Source of the DNA: Polaromonas sp.
GTDB taxonomy: Bacteria; Pseudomonadota; Gammaproteobacteria; Burkholderiales; Burkholderiaceae_C
Direction: 5' to 3'
NCBI RefSeq assembly: GCF_012927485.1
Contig: NZ_JABBPC010000035.1
Span: 1 to 64,000, forward strand
Length of the DNA: 64,000 nucleotides
Shown: positions 8,777-18,177 of the stretch, one piece after another
Numbering within the stretch: the stretch's first letter is position 1
Layout of the letters: every line of letters begins with the position of its first letter
Made by a program: the position numbers and the translations under genes
The notes under the pieces: generated by a model
What the model was told of the DNA's origin: nothing
Database searches by the model: none
What the model saw: only the letters and a program-made list of their open reading frames with translations

Positions 8777-8791
8777 ACGATGAACGCTGAA
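8764..8791 (+). repeat. Tandem heptamer CGATGAA spanning the paaE stop
   Basis: Three perfect copies of CGATGAA (8764-8770, 8771-8777, 8778-8784) are followed by one imperfect copy, CGCTGAA. The paaE stop codon lies at the first-second copy boundary region (8774-8776). Confidence 0.85.
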
Positions 8792-8802
8792 AGGCTAAAG
8801 TA

Positions 8803-9426
8803 ATGGCCCGTGGACGTGCTGCTGGATACGACGATCAACGCGAGAAGATTCTGCTAGCGGCGGCGCACCTGTTCGCGCGAAGAGGTTACCCCGCCACTTC
8901 AATGAATCAGGTGGCCGAGGCGTGCGGACTTTCCAAAGCGACGCTCTACCACTACTACCGCGACAAGTACACCCTGCTTGTGAGCATCGCCGACGATCAT
9001 GTGTCAAAACTCCAGGCGCTGGTGGTCGAAGTGACCAGCGAGGCCTTGACTCCTGAGCAGAAGATGCGTGAATTGATTCGTCGCATTGTTGAAGAATACG
9101 CCGACGCGCAGGACGCTCATCGCGTGCTGACTGAGGATGTAAGGTTTCTCAAGCCCGAGGATCGCGAACGGGTCCTCAGCAAGGAGCGCGAGGTCGTCGC
9201 TGGATTTTCTTTCGCGGTGGGGGGACTGCGGCCCGAGTTGACGGCGGCCTTGCTGACCAAACCACTGACCATGTTGCTGTTCGGAATGATTAACTGGATG
9301 TTCACCTGGATGAAACCCGGCGGCGAACTCGACTACGACATCATGGCGCCTATCGTTGCCGATCTATTTCTGGGTGGACTCGGCGCGGTGACGCCGTCGC
9401 AACAGCTTTCAGCCTGCATTAAATAG
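8803..9426 (+). CDS. paaR: PaaR, TetR-family repressor of the paa genes
   Basis: 207 residues. An N-terminal TetR helix-turn-helix lies at about residues 12-57 (REKILLAAAHLFARRGYPAT, then NQVAEACGLSKATLYHYYRDK). The C-terminal part is a ligand-binding helical domain (DUF-type TetR_C seen in PaaR). In other betaproteobacteria PaaR represses paa genes and is released by phenylacetyl-CoA. Its location between paaE and the transporter genes, together with the palindrome at 2237-2250, supports the same role here. It would be made from the operon it controls, giving autoregulation. The ATG follows a run resembling AAAGGCTAAAG. Confidence 0.85.
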   Translation: MARGRAAGYDDQREKILLAAAHLFARRGYPATSMNQVAEACGLSKATLYHYYRDKYTLLVSIADDHVSKLQALVVEVTSEALTPEQKMRELIRRIVEEYADAQDAHRVLTEDVRFLKPEDRERVLSKEREVVAGFSFAVGGLRPELTAALLTKPLTMLLFGMINWMFTWMKPGGELDYDIMAPIVADLFLGGLGAVTPSQQLSACIK

Positions 9427-9483
9427 AGTCCGTTATTCTCCTAACTTTATTCACGTTCCCCTAACTATTACTGGAGACAACTC

Positions 9484-10629
9484 ATGAAAATTATCACGCC
9501 GCTTGCCTTGGTTGCCGCGCTGCTGGCCAGCACGGTGACCCATGCCGATATCAATGTCGGAGTGACCGTATCCGCCACCGGTCCCGCCGCCTCGTTGGGA
9601 ATTCCCGAGAAGAACACGATTGCGCTGATGCCCAAGATGATCGCGGGGCAAAAGATTAATTACATCGTGCTCGACGACGCCTCCGACACCACCGGCGCCG
9701 TGAGCAATGCGCGCAAGCTCATCACCGAAAGCAAGGTCGACATCATTCTCGGTTCAACCACCACGCCAAATTCGCTGGCTATGATCGATGTGGTGGCCGA
9801 AGCGCAGACACCGATGATCTCGATGGCCGCCTCAGCGCGCATCGTCGAGCCGCAAGACGCGAAGAAGCGCTGGGTCTTCAAGACGCCGCAAAACGACATC
9901 ATGATGTCACTGGCCATCGCCGAGCACATGGCCAACCATGGCATCAAAACCGTGGCGTTCATCGGCTTTGCCGACGCGTACGGTGAAGGCTGGTTTCAGG
10001 AGTTCAGCAAGGCGGCGGCGTTGAAAAAACTGAAGATCGTCGGCAGCGAGCGCTATGCCCGCACCGATACGTCCGTCACCGGGCAGGTTCTCAAGACCAT
10101 CAGCGCCAAGCCCGATGCGGTGCTGATCGCGGGTTCTGGAACGCCGGCTGCGCTGCCGCAAAAGGCGCTGAAGGAGCGCGGCTATACCGGTAAGGTGTAC
10201 CAGACTCACGGTGTTGCCAACGCAGACTTCCTGCGCGTCGGCGGTAAAGATGTCGAAGGCACCTTTTTACCCGCTGGTCCCGTACTGGTGGTTGACCAGC
10301 TGCCCGCGGGAAACCCACTGAAAAAATCGGCAGCAGCCTACGTCACTGCCTACGAGGCTGTGCATGGCAAGAACTCGGTGTCCACTTTTGGTGCGCATGC
10401 CTGGGATGCCGGCCTGCTGATGGCCGCGGCCATACCGCAAGCTCTGAAGAAGGCGCGGCCAGGAACTGTCGAGTTCCGCATCGCGCTGCGCGACGCGCTT
10501 GAACAGGTCAAGGAGCTTGCCGGTGCACACGGGATCTTCACCATGTCCAGCACCGACCATTTAGGGTTGGACCAGCGCGCTCGTGTGATGGTGAAAATCG
10601 AAAACGGAGCTTGGAAATATCAGCCCTGA
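9484..10629 (+). CDS. LivK-type periplasmic substrate-binding protein of ABC transporter
   Basis: 381 residues with a signal peptide (MKIITPLALVAALLASTVTHA, cut near residue 21). The body is a Leu/Ile/Val-binding-type periplasmic protein: NVGVTVSATGPAASLGIPEK near the N-terminus, then LDDASDTTGAVSNARKLI. It is the first gene of a complete HAAT-family transporter placed between paaR and paaZ. By position it probably binds phenylacetate or a related aromatic acid rather than an amino acid; this is inference. TGGAGA precedes the ATG. A strong intrinsic-type terminator follows directly, which would let this gene be expressed more than the permease genes. Confidence 0.88.
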   Translation: MKIITPLALVAALLASTVTHADINVGVTVSATGPAASLGIPEKNTIALMPKMIAGQKINYIVLDDASDTTGAVSNARKLITESKVDIILGSTTTPNSLAMIDVVAEAQTPMISMAASARIVEPQDAKKRWVFKTPQNDIMMSLAIAEHMANHGIKTVAFIGFADAYGEGWFQEFSKAAALKKLKIVGSERYARTDTSVTGQVLKTISAKPDAVLIAGSGTPAALPQKALKERGYTGKVYQTHGVANADFLRVGGKDVEGTFLPAGPVLVVDQLPAGNPLKKSAAAYVTAYEAVHGKNSVSTFGAHAWDAGLLMAAAIPQALKKARPGTVEFRIALRDALEQVKELAGAHGIFTMSSTDHLGLDQRARVMVKIENGAWKYQP

Positions 10630-10647
10630 AGGCCACTTCCTGATGTG

Positions 10648-10692
10648 CGCGGACCACCCCGAATTTGAGCCGGGTGGGCCGCGTATTTTTTA
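10648..10692 (+). terminator. Intrinsic terminator/attenuator after the binding-protein gene
   Basis: A 12-base arm, CGCGGACCACCC (10648-10659), pairs with GGGTGGGCCGCG (10672-10683) with one mismatch and a 12-base loop. It is followed by TATTTTTTAT. It lies 18 bases after the stop codon and before the permease genes of the same transporter, so partial read-through is expected. Confidence 0.75.
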
Positions 10693-10727
10693 TCCAGGGC
10701 GCTAGCGTCCCTCAACTGGAATCGACT

Positions 10728-11753
10728 ATGGATTTGCAGATCGCTATGCTGCTTGCGCAAGACGGTCTCGTCAATGGCGCGGTCTACGGCATGATGGCGC
10801 TGGCTTTGGTGCTCGTGTTTTCCGTGACCCGCATCATCTTTATCCCGCAAGGCGAATTGGTGGCGTACGCCGCGTTGTCGATGGCAGCGCTGCAAGCAGG
10901 AGGGGTGCCGGCGACGCTGTGGCTGGTCCTCACGCTGGCGGGTTTGGCGCTGGTGGTCGAGGCCTGGCGCTGGCGGCGCGGAGTGCTTGTAGACTGGCCC
11001 TCGACCCTTGTTTGGACGGTGCTTCTTCCGGGCGCTGCGTGCGCCCTTGTTTTGCTCCGCCCGACGTCGCTGGTGATGCAAACGATGGCGACACTCCTGC
11101 TCGTAACGCCTTTGGGGCCACTTTTGTACCGGCTGGCATATCGACCGCTTGTTGACGCGACGGTACTGATGCTGCTCATCGTGTCGGTAGCGTTGGATGG
11201 GGTGTTGGTCGGCTTGGGATTGCTGTTTTTTGGTGCTGAAGGTTCCCGTACCTCGGCGTTTTCCGAGCTGCATTTTGAGTGGGGTGGACTGACGATCACG
11301 GGGCAATCACTGGTCGTGGTGGGGGTCGCGTTCGGCCTGGTCACGGCGATGTTTCTATTTTTTGGACGCACCCTCATTGGCAAAGCCTTGCGCGCCACGG
11401 CCATGAACCGGGTCGGTGCGCGGCTGATGGGTATTCCCACCGAGTTGGCGGGCGACGTGAGCTTTGCGCTGGCGGGCTTTATTGGCGCGGTGTGTGGCTT
11501 GCTGATCGCCCCGTTAACCACGATGTACTACGACACCGGTTTTCTCATCGGGCTAAAGGGTTTTGTGGCCGCCATCGTGGGCGGGCTGGCGAGCTACCCG
11601 CTGGCGCTGGCGGGCGCCTTGCTGGTCGGTCAGCTTGAGGCGTTCGCCTCCTTTTGGGCCAGTCCTTTCAAGGAAGTGCTGGTTTTTACCTTGATCATCC
11701 CGGTGCTGTTGTGGCGCTCATTGCGCAGCCACCACGTGGAGGATGAGGAATGA
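10728..11753 (+). CDS. LivH-type inner membrane permease of ABC transporter
   Basis: 341 residues, strongly hydrophobic, with about eight membrane spans. It is one of the two permeases of the HAAT transporter in this locus; [19 protein letters not shown] near the start and the [17 protein letters not shown] cytoplasmic loop are typical of LivH. The ATG at 10728 is preferred because an upstream in-frame TTG at 10665 lies inside the terminator hairpin. Its stop overlaps the next start (ATGA at 11750). Substrate is inferred to be an aromatic acid from gene context. Confidence 0.88.
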   Translation: MDLQIAMLLAQDGLVNGAVYGMMALALVLVFSVTRIIFIPQGELVAYAALSMAALQAGGVPATLWLVLTLAGLALVVEAWRWRRGVLVDWPSTLVWTVLLPGAACALVLLRPTSLVMQTMATLLLVTPLGPLLYRLAYRPLVDATVLMLLIVSVALDGVLVGLGLLFFGAEGSRTSAFSELHFEWGGLTITGQSLVVVGVAFGLVTAMFLFFGRTLIGKALRATAMNRVGARLMGIPTELAGDVSFALAGFIGAVCGLLIAPLTTMYYDTGFLIGLKGFVAAIVGGLASYPLALAGALLVGQLEAFASFWASPFKEVLVFTLIIPVLLWRSLRSHHVEDEE

Positions 11754-13576
11754 CGCGCCGTCGACTCACTGTCCTTTTTGTCGCAGCACTGGCGCTCGCA
11801 TGGGGCTGGCTGCCGGATTACAGCATCACCTTGCTCAACTACATTGGTTTGTATGCGTTGGTAGCCGCAGGCCTGGTCATGCTCACCGGCGTGGGTGGCA
11901 TGACCTCGTTCGGCCAAGCGGCCTTCGTCGGCATTGGCGCTTATGCCACGGCCTGGGTGTGCACCTCTCCGGCCGTCGCAGACACCCTGGGCGGTTTTGC
12001 AGTGCCCGTTCTGCTGCCGTGGTTCGGGTTGCTGCTCGGCCTGCTGCTGACCTTCGCCGTTGCCTGGGTGCTCGGTAGTATCACGCTGAAGTTGTCCGGC
12101 CATTATTTACCCTTGGGCACCATTGCGTGGGGGTTGAGTTTGTATTATTTATTCGGCAACATTGAGGCCCTAGGGGGCTACACCGGCATCGCCGGCGTGC
12201 CGCCCCTCGTGGTGGCCGGCGTGTCGCTTGCCTCGCCGCGAGGCTTGGGGCTGGTCATTTGGGCGGCGCTGTTGCTTTCCCTGTGGGCGCTACACAACCT
12301 GCTTGACTCGCGCGAAGGGCGGGCTCTGCGCGCCCTTAAAACCAGCCGCGTCATGGCCGAATCGATGGGAGTAGATAGCGGTCGCTACCGGGTCAAGGTT
12401 TTTGTACTTGCGGCGCTTATGGCGGCCGTCTCGGGATGGTTTTACGCGCATCTGCAGCGCTTCGTGAACCCGACGCCGTTTAATCTTCATATCGGCATCG
12501 AGTTCCTGTTCATGGTCGTGGTGGGGGGCGCTGGTCATCTGTGGGGCGCGGTGCTGGGCGCCGCACTGATTACGCTGCTCAAGGCGCAATTGCAAGACGT
12601 GTTGCCGAAATTGCTGGGCGCGACCGGTAATTTCGAGGGGATTGTGTTCGGCCTGTTGATGCTGTTCGTCCTTCAGCGCTTTGCAGACGGGCTCTGGCCC
12701 GCTTTGGCGCGATTGGCGCAGCGGTTTTTGAAACCCGACAGTCCACCGAACCCAGTCGCTGCTGCGCCGCTGGCTCAGCGTGCGCTGCCCCCGGTTGGCG
12801 AGGTGGTTCTTGAGGCCCGTGTGGTCACAAAGCGCTTTGGTGGCCTCATCGCCAACAATGCCGTCACGATGGCGGTCAAAGCAGGCGAGGTTCACGCGCT
12901 GATTGGCCCTAACGGGGCCGGCAAGAGTACTTTTTTCAACATGATTTCGGGCGTGGACGACCCCACCTCGGGCGATGTCATACTGATGGGCCAGGCCATG
13001 AACGGCAAGCCGGCACGTGACTTCGCGCTACTGGGTTTAAGCCGGACCTTCCAGCATGTCCGCCTGTTGGGCCACCGCAGCGTACTGGAGAACGTGGCGC
13101 TCGGTACCCACCGTCGTGGTCATAGCGGTTGGCTGGCATCGATGCTGCGACTCGACCGCGCGCAGGAGGCCGCCTTGCGACATGAGGCGCGGCGACAAAT
13201 TGAACGTTGCGGTCTCGCGGCCCATGCGGATGCCCCAGCTGCTTCCCTGGCCCTGGGACAACAACGCGTGATAGAGATTGCGAGGGCACTTGCCAGTCAA
13301 CCTGCGGTGTTGCTGCTGGACGAGCCCGCTGCCGGCCTGCGGCACCTTGAAAAACGGGCGCTTGCGACGCTGCTAAAACAGTTGCGTGCCGAGGGCGTTG
13401 GCATCTTGGTGGTGGAGCACGACATGGAGTTCGTCATGAATCTTGCCGACCGCATCACGGTTCTTGAGTTTGGTTCGGTGATTGCCACCGGCACGCCGGC
13501 AGAGGTTCAGGTCAACCCGCTTGTACTGGATGCCTATCTCGGTGGCAGCGACGATTTTGAGGAGGCCGCAGCATGA
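11750..13576 (+). CDS. LivM-LivG fusion: permease plus ATPase of ABC transporter
   Basis: 608 residues made of two normally separate subunits. Residues 1 to about 320 form a LivM-type permease ([20 protein letters not shown], then [14 protein letters not shown]). Residues from about 345 form a LivG-type ATPase: Walker [10 protein letters not shown] from residue 386, a signature region ASLALGQQR, and Walker [12 protein letters not shown]. Such fusions occur in Burkholderiales. The linker (about residues 325-345) is rich in Pro and Ala. It overlaps its neighbours by 4 bases on both sides. The signature is LALGQ rather than LSGGQ, as is common in LivG. Confidence 0.9.
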   Translation: MTRRRLTVLFVAALALAWGWLPDYSITLLNYIGLYALVAAGLVMLTGVGGMTSFGQAAFVGIGAYATAWVCTSPAVADTLGGFAVPVLLPWFGLLLGLLLTFAVAWVLGSITLKLSGHYLPLGTIAWGLSLYYLFGNIEALGGYTGIAGVPPLVVAGVSLASPRGLGLVIWAALLLSLWALHNLLDSREGRALRALKTSRVMAESMGVDSGRYRVKVFVLAALMAAVSGWFYAHLQRFVNPTPFNLHIGIEFLFMVVVGGAGHLWGAVLGAALITLLKAQLQDVLPKLLGATGNFEGIVFGLLMLFVLQRFADGLWPALARLAQRFLKPDSPPNPVAAAPLAQRALPPVGEVVLEARVVTKRFGGLIANNAVTMAVKAGEVHALIGPNGAGKSTFFNMISGVDDPTSGDVILMGQAMNGKPARDFALLGLSRTFQHVRLLGHRSVLENVALGTHRRGHSGWLASMLRLDRAQEAALRHEARRQIERCGLAAHADAPAASLALGQQRVIEIARALASQPAVLLLDEPAAGLRHLEKRALATLLKQLRAEGVGILVVEHDMEFVMNLADRITVLEFGSVIATGTPAEVQVNPLVLDAYLGGSDDFEEAAA

Positions 13577-14328
13577 GTCAGCCGGTACTTGAGTTGCATG
13601 ATTTCTGCGTTTCCTACGGGACGGTGGAGGCGGTGCATCGCGTTGAGCTGGTTGTCCAAGAAGGCGAAATCGTGACGGTTATTGGGCCCAATGGCGCAGG
13701 CAAGACAACGTTGCTGTGCGCGGCCATGGGATTGCTTCCTTCCTCCGGCAAGCTCCGGTTGGCGGGTGAACCCATTGGTCGGATTACGGTTGAGGCGATG
13801 GTCGCGCGCGGCGTGGCGCTGGTACCCGAAAAGCGCGAATTGTTTGGCGAAATGTCGGTCCAGGACAACCTGCTGTTGGGCGGCTTCTCGCGCTGGCGCA
13901 AAGGATTACGCGACCAGCATGAACGGATGCAGGAAGTCTTCGCCATCTTTCCGCGATTGCAGGAGCGCTGTGCGCAAATGGCCTCCACGTTGTCGGGTGG
14001 CGAGCGGCAAATGCTGGCCATAGGCCGCGCGCTAATGGCCAGACCGCGCTTGTTGCTGCTTGACGAGCCCTCGTTGGGGCTCGCGCCCCTGATCGTGCGA
14101 GAAGTGCTGCAGGTGGTGGCTTCGCTGCGCAAACTCGGCGTCTCGGTACTGCTGGTGGAGCAGAACGCGCGTGCAGCGTTGCAATTAGCCGACCGCGCTT
14201 ATGTGCTCGAGATGGGCGCAGTGGCGCTCAGCGGCGAAGCGCAAGCCCTCCTCCGCGACGGTCGAATTATCGATACCTACCTTGGCATTGGCGCCAAGCG
14301 GGACGCGATGGCGTCCCCTGCTGCTTGA
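13573..14328 (+). CDS. LivF-type ATPase of ABC transporter
   Basis: 251 residues. It is the second ATPase of the HAAT transporter, with Walker A GPNGAGKTT from about residue 38, VPEKRELFGEMSVQDNL typical of LivF, signature TLSGGERQML and Walker B LLLLDEPSLGLAP. It starts in an ATGA overlap with the fused LivMG gene. The stop is 20 bases before the paaZ ATG, so transporter and paaZ appear to be one transcript. All parts of one importer (binding protein, two permeases, two ATPases) are therefore present. Confidence 0.9.
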   Translation: MSQPVLELHDFCVSYGTVEAVHRVELVVQEGEIVTVIGPNGAGKTTLLCAAMGLLPSSGKLRLAGEPIGRITVEAMVARGVALVPEKRELFGEMSVQDNLLLGGFSRWRKGLRDQHERMQEVFAIFPRLQERCAQMASTLSGGERQMLAIGRALMARPRLLLLDEPSLGLAPLIVREVLQVVASLRKLGVSVLLVEQNARAALQLADRAYVLEMGAVALSGEAQALLRDGRIIDTYLGIGAKRDAMASPAA

Positions 14329-14348
14329 GCCCTATTAAAAGAAATACC

Positions 14349-16394
14349 ATGAAAAATACGCTTCAGAGTTTTATCGCGGGCCGTTGGATCGGTGAACAGG
14401 CGGGGCAGGTGTTGCGCAGTGCCGTCAACGGGCGCCCGGTGGCGCAGACCCATGCCGAGGCGATTGACTTCGGTGAGGCGGTGGCTTTTGCACGTGGCAA
14501 GGGTCTGCTGGCGTTGTTGGCGATGGACTTTCAACAACGTGCAGAGCGCCTGAAAGCGCTTGCCAAGTATCTGGCTGAGCACAAGGAGACGCTGTACGCC
14601 ATTTCAGCCCATACCGGCGCCACCCGCGCCGACAGTTGGATCGACATTGAAGGCGGTGTAGGCACGCTGTTAGCCTACGCCAGCATCGCCAGCAACGAGC
14701 TGCCTTCCGGCAACCTGGTGCATGAAGGGCCGGCGATGGCACTGGGCAAAAAGGGCGGCTTTGCAGGAACCCACATCCTGGTGCCACGCGGCGGACTGGC
14801 CGTGCACATCAACGCTTTCAACTTTCCCATTTGGGGACTGCTGGAAAAGTTTGCGCCCAGCTTTCTGGCCGGGATGCCGTGCATTGGCAAACCCGCCACC
14901 TCCACCAGCTATCTCACCGAAGCGGCGGTGCGACTGATGCATCGCTCGGGCCTGTTGCCCGAGGGGAGTCTTCAGCTGGTCATTGGCGGAACCGGTGACC
15001 TGCTGAATCGCCTGGACGGCCAGGATGTGGTCACGTTCACCGGGTCGGCCGATACTGCGGCCAAGCTGCGTGTGAATCCCAACTTGGTGCGCCATTCGGT
15101 TCCCTTCAATGCCGAAGCAGACTCGCTGAACTGCGCCATCCTGGCGCCTGACGTCACGCCTGACGATCCAGAGTTCGATCTCTTCATCAAGGAAGTGGCG
15201 CGAGAGATGACGGTCAAGGCGGGCCAAAAGTGTACGGCGATCCGGCGCGCCATTGTGCCGCGCCAGCATTTGGATGCGGTGGCCAGCAAACTGAAAGAGC
15301 GTTTAGCCAGGATAGTGGCGGGCGACCCGGCACGCGACGACGTGCGCATGGGCCCGTTAGCTTCGCATGACCAGCAATCCGACGTGGCGGAGCGCGTCGC
15401 GACATTGCTTCAAAGCGCGGAGCTTGTTTACGGTGCGCGCGACGGTTTCACGCCGGTCGGCGACGGCGTGGCGGAAGGCGCCTTCTTCGCGCCGACCCTG
15501 CTATTGAGCCGCAATCCGCTGAATGATGACGCAGTGCATGACATTGAAGCTTTCGGTCCCGTCAGTACGCTGATGGCTTACGAGGGCATCGACGAGGCCT
15601 TGGCGCTGGCTGCGCGTGGACGTGGCAGCTTGGTTGCAACCCTGGTTACCCGCGACCCGAAAATCGCCGCGAAGGCCATCCCGGTGGCTGCAGCCTGGCA
15701 CGGCCGGCTACTCGTACTCGATGCAGAAGCGGCCGCAGAGTCTACTGGCCATGGTTCGCCGCTGCCCATGCTGAAACACGGCGGCCCAGGCCGCGCCGGT
15801 GGCGGCGAGGAGCTGGGGGGCGTGCGCGCAGTCAAGCACTATCTGCAGCGTGCCGCCGTGCAGGGTTCACCGACGATGCTGGCGGCTGTTACGGGCGAGT
15901 ATGTGCGCGGTGCCCGGGTGCGCGAGTCCGAAGTTCACCCTTTCCGCCGCCACTTTGAAGACCTGCAAATTGGAGACTCGCTGCTGACTCATCGACGCAC
16001 GGTAGGCGAGGCCGATATAGTGGCCTTTGGCGGTTTGTCGGGCGATTTCTTTTACATGCACTTTGACGAGATCGCGGCGAAAGAATCCAGCTTCGGTAAG
16101 CGCATTGCACACGGCTACTTCGTGCTGTCCGCGGCAGCCGGTCTATTTGTGTCGCCTGCACCCGGGCCGGTACTGGCGAACTACGGGCTCGACACGCTGC
16201 GCTTCATCAAACCCGTCGGCATCGGAGACACGATTCGTGCGCGTTTGACGTGCAAGCGGAAGACGGATCGCAACAAGAAGGACGCCAAGGGTGTCGGTCA
16301 GGGAGTGGTTGCATGGGATGTCGAGGTGACTAACCAGGACGGCGAACTCGTCGCGGCCTATGACATTCTCACGCTGGTGGCTAAACGCGGCTGA
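14349..16394 (+). CDS. paaZ: PaaZ, bifunctional oxepin-CoA hydrolase / semialdehyde dehydrogenase
   Basis: 681 residues, full length. The C-terminal MaoC-type domain opens the oxepin-CoA ring; the N-terminal aldehyde dehydrogenase domain oxidises the resulting semialdehyde with NADP+. Catalytic Glu256 (NAEADSLN) and Cys295 (AGQKCTAI) fall at the same numbers as in E. coli PaaZ. The hydratase acid/base pair is visible as D566 and H571 in DFFYMH, followed by RIAHGYFVLS. ATG 14349 is chosen by homology; a TTG at 14325 overlapping livF is in frame. It is the last gene of the paa run and converges on mnmA with one base between. Confidence 0.95.
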   Translation: MKNTLQSFIAGRWIGEQAGQVLRSAVNGRPVAQTHAEAIDFGEAVAFARGKGLLALLAMDFQQRAERLKALAKYLAEHKETLYAISAHTGATRADSWIDIEGGVGTLLAYASIASNELPSGNLVHEGPAMALGKKGGFAGTHILVPRGGLAVHINAFNFPIWGLLEKFAPSFLAGMPCIGKPATSTSYLTEAAVRLMHRSGLLPEGSLQLVIGGTGDLLNRLDGQDVVTFTGSADTAAKLRVNPNLVRHSVPFNAEADSLNCAILAPDVTPDDPEFDLFIKEVAREMTVKAGQKCTAIRRAIVPRQHLDAVASKLKERLARIVAGDPARDDVRMGPLASHDQQSDVAERVATLLQSAELVYGARDGFTPVGDGVAEGAFFAPTLLLSRNPLNDDAVHDIEAFGPVSTLMAYEGIDEALALAARGRGSLVATLVTRDPKIAAKAIPVAAAWHGRLLVLDAEAAAESTGHGSPLPMLKHGGPGRAGGGEELGGVRAVKHYLQRAAVQGSPTMLAAVTGEYVRGARVRESEVHPFRRHFEDLQIGDSLLTHRRTVGEADIVAFGGLSGDFFYMHFDEIAAKESSFGKRIAHGYFVLSAAAGLFVSPAPGPVLANYGLDTLRFIKPVGIGDTIRARLTCKRKTDRNKKDAKGVGQGVVAWDVEVTNQDGELVAAYDILTLVAKRG

Positions 16395-16395
16395 C

Positions 16396-17601
16396 TTAAA
16401 CGCGATCTTTGGAGGGCATCGGGGCAGCGGGCGAACTACCCGGGCCGTTCTGAACATTGCTTGACGCAATCACGCCCCCCCCCAGGCACACCTCACCCTG
16501 GTAAAGCACCGCGGATTGCCCCGGCGTCACGGCCCACTGGGGTTGGGAAAAAGTCAATTCGCAGTCGGTTGCCGTGGCGTTGAACAGTTCGCAGGGCGCA
16601 TCCGCTTGTCGATAACGCGTCTTTGCGGCCAGGACACCCGGTAGCGACGTCGTTAAGGGGGCAGCGCCAGCGACCCAGCTGCAGGTTTGGGCGCTGAGAA
16701 CGGTGGACTGGAGCCATGAGTGCTCATGTCCCTGCACGACCCACAACGTATTGCTTTCAAGGTCTTTGCGGGCGACAAACCACGGCGCGTGCTCGCCGAC
16801 GCCGCGTTGGCCCCGCGCCTGCGCAGCCTTGAGTTCCGCGCCCCTTGCTTTCACGCCGCCAATGCCCAGGCCCTGGCGCTGACCGAGCGTGTAAAAGCTC
16901 AGGCCGACGTGCTCGCCCAGGACACGGCCTTTGTCGTTCTTGATCGGACCGGGGGCCATGGCGATGTAGCGGTTCAAAAACTCGCGGAAAGGTCGCTCGC
17001 CAATGAAGCAGATGCCAGTGGAATCTTTTTTCTTCGCGTTCGGCAGTCCGATTTCCATGGCGATCCGCCGCACTTCGGTCTTGCGCAATTCGCCTACCGG
17101 GAAGAGCGTCTTTGACAGTTGCGCCTGGTTCAGCCGATGCAAGAAGTAGCTCTGATCTTTGGCCGGATCAAGGCCTTTCAGCAGTTCATACAGACCGGTT
17201 TCGTCGTTCTGGCGGACTCGGGCGTAGTGGCCGGTGGCGATGCTGGAGGCGCCCAGCCGCATTGCGTGGTCCAAAAATGCCTTGAACTTGATTTCGGCAT
17301 TGCACAAAATATCAGGATTGGGGGTGCGGCCGGCCTGGTATTCACGCAGGAATTCGGCGAACACCCTGTCCTTGTAGTCGGCGGCAAAGTTCACGTGCTC
17401 AATGTCGATGCCAATCACATCCGCCACGGCTGCGGCGTCCACGAAATCGATGTTCGACGAGCAAAACTCGCTGTCATCGTCGTCTTCCCAGTTTTTCATG
17501 AAGATGCCGATAACCTCGTGGCCTTGCTGTTTGAGCAGGTACGCGGTTACGGCCGAATCGACACCACCACTTAAACCGACCACTATCCGTTGTTTGTGCA
17601 T
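16396..17601 (-). CDS. mnmA: MnmA, tRNA 2-thiouridylase
   Basis: 401 residues. MnmA activates and thiolates U34 of Glu, Gln and Lys tRNAs with ATP and sulfur from a persulfide relay. The PP-loop SGGVDSAV lies at residues 10-17. The two catalytic cysteines are in [13 protein letters not shown] (about residue 100) and [13 protein letters not shown] (about residue 198). The gene lies 40 bases downstream of a NUDIX gene on the same strand. A run of nine G on the coding strand (plus-strand C run at 16475-16483) encodes the Gly-Gly-Gly near the C-terminus. The last 20 residues are probably a variable tail. Confidence 0.96.
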   Translation of the reverse strand: MHKQRIVVGLSGGVDSAVTAYLLKQQGHEVIGIFMKNWEDDDDSEFCSSNIDFVDAAAVADVIGIDIEHVNFAADYKDRVFAEFLREYQAGRTPNPDILCNAEIKFKAFLDHAMRLGASSIATGHYARVRQNDETGLYELLKGLDPAKDQSYFLHRLNQAQLSKTLFPVGELRKTEVRRIAMEIGLPNAKKKDSTGICFIGERPFREFLNRYIAMAPGPIKNDKGRVLGEHVGLSFYTLGQRQGLGIGGVKARGAELKAAQARGQRGVGEHAPWFVARKDLESNTLWVVQGHEHSWLQSTVLSAQTCSWVAGAAPLTTSLPGVLAAKTRYRQADAPCELFNATATDCELTFSQPQWAVTPGQSAVLYQGEVCLGGGVIASSNVQNGPGSSPAAPMPSKDRV

Positions 17602-17641
17602 GGCCCCATTTTAGGTTTTGTAGTTTTTCGCTGGGTGAGTG

Positions 17642-18157
17642 CTAAATTGCGCGGTCAACCCGGTAAACGCTTTCATCGGTCGTGATCAGGCTTAACGGAT
17701 AGCGCTGACCGGCCAGGTAGTCTTCCATGCACTTCAAAAGTAAAGGGCTTCTGTGTAAGTGAGTGCATGCTCTTATTTCATCAGCGGTCAGCCATACGGT
17801 GCGAACAATGCCTTCGTCAAGGGGCTGGTCGGCAACGTGCTGGCCCAACTCGCCGCAAAAAGTAAAGCGCAGATAGGTGATGTCCAGTGGCGCGTCTTCC
17901 CCCGGCAAGGCACGCTCAAAGCGTGAAAGGTAAATGCCCACCATCGCCTTCGGGGTGAAGTGGAAGGCTGTTTCCTCTAGCGTTTCCCGCACGCAAGCTT
18001 GCAAGGGGCTTTCGCCGGGGTCGAGGTGACCGGCGGGATTATTGAGCCTCAGTCCGTCCTGGGTTTCTTCCTCGACCAGTAGAAATTTCTGGACGCCGTC
18101 AAAATTGCGTTCAATCACTGCAGCAACCGTTGCGCTGGGTTTCCATCGTGTAGTCAT
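17642..18157 (-). CDS. NUDIX hydrolase (NudJ-like)
   Basis: 171 residues. The Nudix box reads G-HLDPG-E-SPLQACV-RE-TLEE-TAF (about residues 40-62); all Glu residues for metal binding are present and the usual Gly near the end is replaced by Ala. This pattern is common in NudJ-type phosphatases that act on thiamine or nucleoside di/triphosphates. The ATG at 18157 is chosen because homology begins at once (TTRWKPSATVAAVIE); a longer frame up to 18283 would overlap the LysR gene. It probably forms a transcript with mnmA. Exact substrate is unknown. Confidence 0.85.
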   Translation of the reverse strand: MTTRWKPSATVAAVIERNFDGVQKFLLVEEETQDGLRLNNPAGHLDPGESPLQACVRETLEETAFHFTPKAMVGIYLSRFERALPGEDAPLDITYLRFTFCGELGQHVADQPLDEGIVRTVWLTADEIRACTHLHRSPLLLKCMEDYLAGQRYPLSLITTDESVYRVDRAI

Positions 18158-18177
18158 GGCGTGATTATCCGTGTCGT

